Positions 1 through 5,438 of a stretch of DNA of 5,629 nucleotides are shown piece after piece. Source of the DNA: Candidatus Roizmanbacteria bacterium (GTDB lineage Bacteria > Patescibacteriota > Microgenomatia > UBA1406 > GWC2-37-13); NCBI GenBank assembly GCA_013334845.1, contig JAAXWV010000097.1:1-5629 (forward strand), read 5' to 3'. Below the pieces are notes generated by a model. That model was not told the origin of the DNA, made no database searches, and worked only from the letters and a program-made list of their open reading frames with translations. Each line of letters begins with the position of its first letter. Position 1 is the stretch's first letter. The position numbers and the translations under genes were made by a program.

Positions 1-1
1 T

Positions 2-1528
2 GCTGAAGCGCAGGAGTTGATAAGAAAATATTCTCAACTTGAGCAGCAGAAAGTCGGAGTTAACCTCACCAAGCGGCAGCTTGAATTTGCACTTGCAGCC
101 CAGCAGGAGGCTCTTGCCCATGGCAAACCTTACTCTCCGGCCGTGATGAAGGACGATCCGCTGGTTGCCGAGATGGCCAGGCAACTCGCCGATCTCGAAG
201 TACAGAAGCGTGGATTGATGGTCGATTACACCGCTAACCATCCTGCCGTTCAGAATGTCCAGGCCCAGATCGACGAGATCCAGCAGAAAATCAGGAGTAC
301 CTATCTTTCTGGAATTAGCAACCTCTCCAAACAGGAGTCAGACATCGGTCAGCGACTTGGTGGTTACGAAGGGGAGATGCGGAACATTCCTGTCGAAGAG
401 CTCGATCTTGCCCGATACACACGCCTCGCCAAGGTTACGGGCGACATTTACACCTTTCTGCTTCAGAAGCATGAGGAAGCAAGAATTTCCAAAGCATCAA
501 CAATCAACAATATCAATGTAATCGATACGGCGGTGATGCCAATGGTGCCCGTGAAGCCGGAAAAAGTAAAATATCTGCTTATTGGTCTTATTCTTGGAGG
601 TGTTGCAGGTGTTGGGCTTGCGATTGTCATGGAGTACTTCGACGACACCGTCAAGAACGAAAGCGACGCGAAAAAGGTACTGGGGTACGGGCATCTGGCA
701 ACGATTCCGTTCCTGGGCCAAGCAGACACCGAGAGGCCGGCGGGGGAAAAATTTGGGCTTATCACACATGCAGACCAGCGGTCGGTGGCAGCTGAAGCGT
801 TCCGTGCGCTGAGAACTTCACTGCACTTTTCTGCGCCAAACGAACGTCGCCAGGTGCTTTTGCTTACAAGTTCTTTTTCTGGGGAAGGCAAGAGTACGAT
901 TTGCTCAAACCTCGCGGTAGCCATAGCTCAGACTGGTGCCCGGACATTGCTGTTGGAGGCCGATCTCCATAAATCAACACTGTATCAGCGAATTGGTGTT
1001 CAACGGGTGCCGGGAGTTGCGGACGTGCTGGCTGGTGATATCGAACTGTCTCAGGCTTTGCAGAAGAGCAGTGTGGAAAACCTGACGGTACTGACAGCAG
1101 GTACAATTCCACCCAATCCATCAATTCTGTTGGGATCGATGGAAATGAAAGAGTTGGTTGAGCGACTCAGAAAATCATTCGATCGTATCGTTATGGATGC
1201 GCCACCCACCTTGCCGGTAGCCGATTCGATCGAATTGACCTCATTGTCAGATCAGGTCATTATCGTGCTGGAGTCAGGTAGGGTGCCGGTCAAGGCGGCC
1301 GAGCGCCTTAAAGAACTGCTGTCCAACGCCAAGGCACCGGTTGCAGGGTTTGTGTTCAACAACAAAGAGCTGCAACAGGCCAGCGGTTATGGCTACAGCT
1401 ATGGCTATAATCAGGGGTACGGTTATGGCTATGGGCAGCATGATGATGTTAGAAAAATTGGCAAACTGCAAACCATAATTAAGAATCTGTTGTCAATATT
1501 GAACGCTAAAAAACACTTTAAATCCTGA
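2..1528 (+). CDS. wzc: Wzc-like polysaccharide co-polymerase / BY-type tyrosine kinase (5' end outside window)
   Basis: The reading frame is open to the left edge, so the N-terminus (Wzz domain, first membrane span) is missing. Residues are numbered from the TTG codon at 17, which is not claimed as the real start. Residues 1-165 are the periplasmic, coiled-coil-prone part with GNVR-type sequence. A proline-bearing stretch (PMVPVKPEK, 175-183) precedes the second membrane span (about 186-206). The cytoplasmic kinase has EAFRALRTSL (260-269), Walker A SSFSGEGKST (285-294), Walker A' LLLEADL (311-317) and Walker B RIVMDAPP (390-397). A Gly-Tyr cluster with seven tyrosines lies at 458-472. In this family ATP-driven autophosphorylation of the tail controls oligomer assembly and polymer length and export at the inner membrane. 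Oddities are Glu-Ala-Asp in Walker A', where Asp-x-Asp is usual, and about 30 basic residues after the Tyr cluster. The 3' end is intact. The family call is firm; which polysaccharide it serves is unknown. Confidence 0.95.
   Translation, partial: AEAQELIRKYSQLEQQKVGVNLTKRQLEFALAAQQEALAHGKPYSPAVMKDDPLVAEMARQLADLEVQKRGLMVDYTANHPAVQNVQAQIDEIQQKIRSTYLSGISNLSKQESDIGQRLGGYEGEMRNIPVEELDLARYTRLAKVTGDIYTFLLQKHEEARISKASTINNINVIDTAVMPMVPVKPEKVKYLLIGLILGGVAGVGLAIVMEYFDDTVKNESDAKKVLGYGHLATIPFLGQADTERPAGEKFGLITHADQRSVAAEAFRALRTSLHFSAPNERRQVLLLTSSFSGEGKSTICSNLAVAIAQTGARTLLLEADLHKSTLYQRIGVQRVPGVADVLAGDIELSQALQKSSVENLTVLTAGTIPPNPSILLGSMEMKELVERLRKSFDRIVMDAPPTLPVADSIELTSLSDQVIIVLESGRVPVKAAERLKELLSNAKAPVAGFVFNNKELQQASGYGYSYGYNQGYGYGYGQHDDVRKIGKLQTIIKNLLSILNAKKHFKS
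1385..1435 (+). repeat. Gly-Tyr codon repeat encoding the kinase tyrosine cluster
   Basis: This stretch is a run of near-identical GGT/GGC-TAT/TAC units encoding GYGYSYGYNQGYGYGYG inside the kinase gene. It is the autophosphorylation cluster expected at the C-terminus of BY-kinases. The repetitive DNA could lengthen or shorten by slippage, changing the number of phosphorylatable tyrosines. A shorter version (GYGYNNGYG) is readable in the second wzc remnant near 3200. Confidence 0.8.
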
Positions 1529-1626
1529 CAACTGCACACCTTCAATTTTATGCTGAATAATCATCTGATTATCGCTGCTGCGCTTTAAAGAATCACTTTT
1601 CTATATCTCTTATACTTACAAATATA

Positions 1627-1708
1627 TCATTCTGAGTGAAGCGAAGAATCCAGCAATTGCTTTATAAAAGCATGTATTCTTCATTCCACTACACTTTATT
1701 CAGAATGA
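1627..1708. repeat. Palindromic intergenic repeat, copy 1
   Basis: The 82-nt element is bounded by a perfect 9-bp inverted repeat (TCATTCTGA at 1627-1635, TCAGAATGA at 1700-1708). Nested inside are GAAGAAT/ATTCTTC (1643-1649 with 1676-1682) and an apex TGCTTT/AAAGCA (1658-1663 with 1667-1672, loop ATA). Its left 25 bases align without gaps to the left end of copy 2 with about six differences. The structure is REP- or MITE-like with no coding capacity. It may fold in the transcript 3' of the kinase gene and act as an RNA stabiliser or weak terminator, which is inference. Confidence 0.75.
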
Positions 1709-1777
1709 AATCTCCTGATCTACTCATTTGTTATTACTATGGGCACATTAAGTCGCAAATGAATACCGCTCCAAATC

Positions 1778-1865
1778 TGTCATCCTGAACGAAGTTAAGG
1801 ATCCATCTTCTTTTCAGGCAGGGAGTTATGGATTCCTCTCCCGACAAGCCGGGATCAGAATGACA
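1778..1865. repeat. Palindromic intergenic repeat, copy 2
   Basis: The 88-nt element has 11-bp ends pairing with one mismatch (TGTCATCCTGA at 1778-1788, TCAGAATGACA at 1855-1865). An inner stem GGATCCAT (1799-1806) pairs with ATGGATTCC (1828-1836), with one bulged base. It belongs to the same family as copy 1. Repeats beginning TGTCATCCTGA...GAAGG are, to my knowledge, common as dispersed intergenic repeats in several bacterial groups including green sulfur bacteria. No target duplication or transposase is visible. Confidence 0.75.
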
Positions 1866-2000
1866 TTGTTAGCTGTTGTGAGTTGTGACTTTTAATCGCC
1901 GGAACAATAATCTGTTTATCTCTTCCTCAGTGAGGGGCGTGTCGTAGCTCTTATTTCTTCCCGAGCCTGTCTATAATTGAGTCAAGAGCTGTTCAAAGAA

Positions 2001-2050
2001 ATGGTACTCAGGTTCATTTTGTATGAAAAAACAAAATCCATAAGTACCAT
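2001..2050. repeat. Imperfect 50-nt hairpin upstream of the capD remnant
   Basis: ATGGTACT (2001-2008) is the exact reverse complement of AGTACCAT (2043-2050). Inside it ATTTTGT (2016-2022) pairs with ACAAAAT (2031-2037) around an 8-nt A-rich loop. It differs from the two upstream palindromes. It could be a leader hairpin of the former capD transcript or a small decayed insertion; the sequence does not decide. Confidence 0.5.
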
Positions 2051-2155
2051 TCACGTTTCCCGAAAACATCGGGCTGTGGTTGTATCACGCAGTGCATAGT
2101 GCTCCATCAACCTATCACGCTGACATGTTATTACTGACTTTAATTTCAACGGCGT

Positions 2156-2829
2156 TTGAAAACCCGTTTAGAAAAAAAGGTTTCTCTTATTGATTACGGT
2201 ATCAAGTGTGCTGGGGGATTGCTTGCCATTCCTCGCAAGGAAAAACAGGCAGTTGCTGTTAGATATGACTTGTTTTCATCTATCATGGCCGTATGGGTGT
2301 CGTTTTCCCTGCGCCTTGAGCATGTTCACCATCCTGAAGGTTTGGAGTGGGTTCCCCTACCTGATTGCTTTGGCACTGATGCTACTGCTTTTCACATATG
2401 ACGGCATCTATCGACCGATTCTCCGCTATGGCGGATTCGCCGTGTTTATCAGGTTCATCAAGACTGCAGGAGTTTATGGGGTGCTGAATTTTTAAGTTGT
2501 AATGTTCCTGAATTTGCCCAAAGTTCCACATTCGGTGGCCTTCCTGCAACCTATGATTTTTCTGAATACTACTGGCGGTACCGAGTCCTTGTCCGTTTTT
2601 TCAACAACAAAAGTGACTACCGTAAGTCGAAAAACACCAGGGTTATTCCAAACCGGCTTCTTATCTACGTTGCAAGCTATGCGGGTGATGAAATCGCAAA
2701 ATCTATACAGCGAAGTGCTAAATATGAATTAGCTGGTTATCTCGATGACGACCAAAACTTCACGGGAAAACCATCAATGGTATGCTGGTTTTCAGCTCCG
2801 ATGAAGCACTCTCGCTCATCGAGCGAGAG
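2156..2829 (+). pseudogene. capD: N-terminal remnant of CapD/FlaA1-type membrane nucleotide-sugar dehydratase/epimerase
   Basis: Intact members are about 600-650 residues: four membrane spans, a Rossmann domain, then the catalytic dehydratase domain that modifies UDP-linked sugars for surface glycans. Only the N-terminal third is here, in pieces. Frame 2 gives LLAIPRKEKQ and WVSFSLRLEH (first span). Near 2345 homology passes to frame 3 with PYLIALALMLLLFTYDGIYR and FIRFIKTAGVYGVL, then a TAA stop (2493-2495), then LPKVPHSVAFLQPMIFL. Near 2578 it moves to frame 2 (YRVLVRFFNN, RLLIYVASYAG, YELAGYLDDD). Near 2755 it moves to frame 1 (KLHGKTINGMLVFSSDEAL). The Rossmann glycine motif, GAGxAG in the family, reads VASYAG. 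The whole catalytic domain is absent. The TTG at 2156 is only a plausible start and has no clear ribosome binding site. With several lesions it cannot make a working enzyme. Confidence 0.85.
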
Positions 2830-2836
2830 TGCTTCA
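2802..2836. repeat. Perfect 16-bp inverted repeat at the capD/wzc remnant junction
   Basis: TGAAGCACTCTCGCTC (2802-2817) and GAGCGAGAGTGCTTCA (2821-2836) are exact reverse complements around a 3-base spacer ATC. The left arm and the centre read as capD-family protein (SSDEALSLIERE). The sequence just right of the right arm reads as the kinase remnant. The palindrome therefore marks the join between two unrelated gene fragments. No T-run follows, so it is not a standard terminator. Confidence 0.9.
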
Positions 2837-3250
2837 CTAGGTATTACTGATGTTTTGGCAGGTGATATAGATCTTGTAAATGCATTTCAAGATTCAGGAG
2901 ATAAGAATCTAGCGGTGCTTTCTACCTGAACGATTACACCAAATCCTTCTGTATTGATAAGCTCAATGGCTATGAAAAATTTGGTTTAACAACTTAGGAT
3001 ATCATGCGACCAAATTATAATTAATACACTGCATATATTACCTGTCGCTAATGCAGATAAGCTAACTTTGCTGGCAGATCTTTCTCGTGTTGTAATTGAA
3101 GCTGGGCGTGTTCTTTACAAGACTTTTGAATGAATAAGTGAAATGCTTAAGAGAGCGAAAGTTGAAATTGCTAGAATTGTTATTTATAACAAATCAATAC
3201 ATGGTTATGGATATAACAATGGATATGGTGATGATGATGGAGGGAAGTGA
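2837..3250 (+). pseudogene. C-terminal remnant of a second, diverged Wzc-like tyrosine kinase
   Basis: One continuous frame aligns with residues about 332-476 of the kinase at the left edge: GITDVLAGDID matches GVADVLAGDIE, TPNPSVLISSM matches PPNPSILLGSM, LPVANADKLTLLAD matches LPVADSIELTSLSD, and the end reads GYGYNNGYGDDDGGK. Three stops interrupt it: TGA 2927-2929, TAA 2987-2989 and TGA 3131-3133; it ends at TGA 3248-3250. The Walker A and A' part is missing, and the Walker B aspartate region is corrupted (IIINTLH where IVMDAPP is expected). The nucleotide sequence is well diverged and much more AT-rich than the intact copy, so this is an old or foreign paralogue rather than a recent duplication. 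It lacks a start and the ATP site and is dead as a kinase. Confidence 0.88.
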
Positions 3251-3373
3251 TAAGAGTGGTTTGATTAAGCTGTTGTGATATTGTGAAAGAATCGATGTTG
3301 ATAATTTTAGATAAAACTAATGATAAAAATGAGCGCTTATATATATTAATATTAATTAAGTATAAGGTATTTT
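3251..3373 (+). promoter_or_regulatory. AT-rich leader and possible promoter of the flippase gene
   Basis: This strongly AT-rich interval separates the kinase remnant from the flippase. TTGATA (3298-3303) resembles a -35 box; 17 bases on is TGATAA (3321-3326), a poor -10. TATATT (3342-3347) is a better -10 but lacks a well-placed -35. AAGG (3364-3367) lies six bases before the TTG start and is a plausible ribosome binding site. The promoter call is weak because such AT content gives chance matches. Confidence 0.25.
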
Positions 3374-4606
3374 TTGAATAAAAATCGCTTAATAAAAAAC
3401 TTTTTCTCTTTATTGAGTTTAAGGGGGCTAGAGTTTCTCGTGCCATTGCTGACTATTCCTTATCAGCTTCGTGTTATTGGAGTTGAAAAATATGGGCTTA
3501 TTGGCTTTTCATACTCATTTGCGGTATATTTTGGGGCTATTATTCAATATGGTTTCGGAGTTACTGCTACACGTGATGTAGCTCGAAGGCGTCAAGATGA
3601 AAAAGCTATTTCTGTTTTGTATTCAACAGTACTGGCAGCTTCTTTACTGCTTGCTTTTGCTGCAATGATAATTGCGGCATTGATTCTGCTTGTGTTTTCA
3701 AATATGCGTAATAACTTGTCCTTGAATTTGTTGAGTTTGTTGTTGGTGATGATACAGTCATTATTTCCTATTTGGTTTTTTCAAGGCACGGAACGTATGA
3801 AGTATATTACATATTTAAATATGGTATCAAAGCTTTTATTTCTTGTCGGTCTGTTGGTTTTTGTTCATGCTCCTGTTGATTATTTAATTATTCCGATTAT
3901 AAATATATTGTCTTCGTTTGCGGTTTTGGTCGGAGCTATATTGATTATTCATTATAATTTTGGGATACGAATAGTTTGTATTAGTTGGCGATTGATATGG
4001 GAGTGCCTTAAGTCTGGACGGCATTCGTTTGTTAATCAATTTGCTCCAAACCTATACAATAATTCAGTGGTATTTATATTAGGGATTGTCTTTGGTGGAA
4101 ATGCAGTAGGGTTGTATTCTTCAGCTACTAGAGTGGTTGATGCAGTTAGTTCTTTGGGTTATATTTTATCAAATACATTTCTTCCGTATTTATCTCGTTC
4201 TATGGATAATCATATCATTTTCAGAAAGATAATGTTGATTGTTGGAGGCTTTTGTTCGATGTTATTGTTTGTAATGGCTGACATGATAGGGTGTTTTTTG
4301 CATCCGTCTTACGGTTTAAAAATCGCTTTTTTGATACGAATGACTTGTTTTAGCGTGTTTATGATTTTTGTTATGCTAACTTATGGTACTAATTATTTGA
4401 TGCTTAAGGGTGGCGAAGAACAAACTGCACGAATAACTCTTTTTGCATCGATAAGCTTTTTTATAATCTCGTTAATACTTATACCAAGGTATGGGATTGT
4501 TGGTGGTCTGATAACTCTTGTCGGTGCAAGAAGTGTTATTGCTGCTGCCATATATTTTGTTTATAGACGAATGGCGCATTCTTTAGAATATGATGCTTTG
4601 CAATAG
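3374..4606 (+). CDS. wzx: Wzx/RfbX-type polysaccharide repeat-unit flippase
   Basis: The 410-residue, very hydrophobic protein has about 12 membrane spans and is full length for the MATE/MOP-superfamily Wzx group. These carry undecaprenyl-diphosphate-linked sugar repeat units across the inner membrane. Family-like features are the N-terminal LRGLEFLVPLLTIPYQLRVIG (17-37), GFGVTATRDVARRR (60-73), the loop PIWFFQGTERMKY (132-144), GGNAVGLYSSATRV (241-254) and PRYGIVGGLITLVG (371-384). The start is TTG at 3374, chosen for the AAGG six bases upstream and because homology begins within 20 residues; no ATG lies near. The frame has no stop or shift, unlike its neighbours. Its codons are strongly A/T-ended, in contrast to the left-edge kinase, suggesting separate ancestry. 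No polymerase or glycosyltransferase flanks it, so whether it still has a substrate is open. Substrate specificity cannot be read from sequence. Confidence 0.93.
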   Translation: MNKNRLIKNFFSLLSLRGLEFLVPLLTIPYQLRVIGVEKYGLIGFSYSFAVYFGAIIQYGFGVTATRDVARRRQDEKAISVLYSTVLAASLLLAFAAMIIAALILLVFSNMRNNLSLNLLSLLLVMIQSLFPIWFFQGTERMKYITYLNMVSKLLFLVGLLVFVHAPVDYLIIPIINILSSFAVLVGAILIIHYNFGIRIVCISWRLIWECLKSGRHSFVNQFAPNLYNNSVVFILGIVFGGNAVGLYSSATRVVDAVSSLGYILSNTFLPYLSRSMDNHIIFRKIMLIVGGFCSMLLFVMADMIGCFLHPSYGLKIAFLIRMTCFSVFMIFVMLTYGTNYLMLKGGEEQTARITLFASISFFIISLILIPRYGIVGGLITLVGARSVIAAAIYFVYRRMAHSLEYDALQ

Positions 4607-5315
4607 ATAATAGTTGTTGAGGATTTTTTATTAAACAATATAAATATTTTCGTTAAGCGGTAAGTGTTTGATGAAAATAATAGTTGCTTTAGGCTATTGG
4701 ATTGTGTGGGTATAATTTAAAATGCCTCCTATCTATAAGAAAGTGTATTCTTCTGTTATTTATATTTGTGTGTGATGCCAGATAATAAATAATATTATAT
4801 TCGCAAATTAATAATGAAGAAGGCTGTTGATACATTCAAAGATGATGTTTGTAAGATATTTGTATATCAGGATTTCATTGATGTGCAACCTTTTGCACGC
4901 TTATGAAAGTCAGAGCAACTACTGTGAGCAAGAGTTAATACAAACAGCAAGTCATTATTCTATTAGATCGTCACTCGGTTCTAAATAGTTATTTATAGTT
5001 AGCTTCAAACATATTAGGATTATGCTGGAAATAAAATTTAAAAAGGTTTAAGCTAAGAAGTATGCTGCATTTCTGCTGACTTTGCTCTGAGTCTGTAAGG
5101 ACAAAATAAGAAATTGGTTTAGTTTAGGGTATTGCTATATATAGAGTGATTAATATTCTGCATTATTAGTATATCGTGCACCAAGTATTTTGCCTGATTA
5201 TTGAATCACTGTTTGAAAGTATGGCTTTGAAGCCTTATGTCTTTCTGAATGATAAGTATTTAATTTTAAGGTCGTGTTGTGAGCTGTGATATTGCTGCTA
5301 TTGAGAATTAGGTGT
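4607..5315. other. AT-rich region without a convincing gene, probably decayed coding DNA
   Basis: About 700 bases are very AT-rich with dense stops in all frames. Short open stretches on the plus strand are: ATG at 4671 (MKIIVALGYWIVWV then stop), which resembles the first strand of a Rossmann-type protein; ATG 4814 to TGA 4906 (30 residues, unrecognised); and an open stretch 5170-5289 containing ESLFESMALKPYVFLND, faintly like the E-x-M-A-x-x-x-P motif of GT4 glycosyltransferases. A short hairpin GTGCAA/TTGCAC (4883-4888 with 4893-4898) lacks a T-run. Position after wzx and base composition suggest lost glycan genes, but no single piece is diagnostic. Confidence 0.5.
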
Positions 5316-5402
5316 ATGTATGGTTTTAAAGGATTGCTTGTGGTATTATTTTTTTTGATGGCTATCCTGGCATTTGTTCAGCGTGCTGTGACGGGTATGT
5401 AA
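5316..5402 (+). CDS. Possible small single-span membrane peptide, unrecognised
   Basis: The ATG frame encodes 28 residues: a short polar head (MYGFKG), about 15 hydrophobic residues (LLVVLFFLMAILAFV) and a positively charged tail (QRAVTGM). The hydrophobic block is long enough for one span. A weak TTAGG lies just four bases before ATG, a tight spacing. The stop is 36 bases upstream of the next gene's GTG and in the same frame, so the two could be co-transcribed. It matches no family I can name, and a chance AT-rich hydrophobic frame is a real alternative. Confidence 0.35.
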   Translation: MYGFKGLLVVLFFLMAILAFVQRAVTGM

Positions 5403-5424
5403 GGTAACCGGCAACATCCGATTA

Positions 5425-5431
5425 GAGAGGG
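5425..5431 (+). promoter_or_regulatory. Ribosome binding site deciding the GTG start at 5439
   Basis: GAGAGGG ends seven bases before GTG 5439. It is one of the best Shine-Dalgarno matches in the window and is why the GTG is preferred over later ATG codons such as that in the ILMRIP segment. Confidence 0.55.
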
Positions 5432-5438
5432 TTTCACT

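Larger units (their letters stand above)
1529..2155. other. Gene-free interval with palindromic repeats
   Basis: No intact gene is visible in this 627-base gap between the kinase gene and the capD remnant. It contains two diverged copies of one palindromic repeat (1627-1708 and 1778-1865), an imperfect 50-nt hairpin (2001-2050) and a small hairpin CCCGA/TCGGG (2059-2073). An 8-bp direct repeat TATCACGC occurs at 2083-2090 and 2113-2120. On the minus strand two short overlapping open stretches (1869-1970 and 1951 to about 1990) look faintly like the end of one protein and the body of another, but neither is long enough to call. No convincing rho-independent terminator follows the kinase stop: the ATAATCA/TGATTAT dyad near 1556 has no T-run. 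Confidence 0.7.

Noticed and set aside
463..924. 153-codon open frame on the minus strand inside the kinase gene
   Set aside because: It lies opposite strongly conserved kinase coding and its translation resembles no known protein. It is a shadow of the sense frame.
1556..1571. ATAATCA/TGATTAT dyad after the kinase gene as a terminator
   Set aside because: The stem is short and AT-rich with a two-base loop and no T-run.
1627..1865. The two palindromes as a CRISPR array
   Set aside because: There are only two copies, diverged, with long internal stems, no regular spacers and no cas genes.
2083..2120. TATCACGC direct repeats 30 bases apart as iterons or operator sites
   Set aside because: Only two 8-bp copies, with no further units and no replication or regulator gene nearby; chance is likely.
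3180..3446. 88-codon minus-strand frame with a His-rich stretch
   Set aside because: The histidines are the complement of the Asp and ATG-rich end of the kinase remnant (GATGATGATGATGG), and the frame runs into the flippase start on the other strand.
4814..4906. 30-residue frame as a real small gene
   Set aside because: It has no clear ribosome binding site and no recognisable sequence, and it lies within stop-dense AT-rich DNA. It is mentioned only as content of that region.
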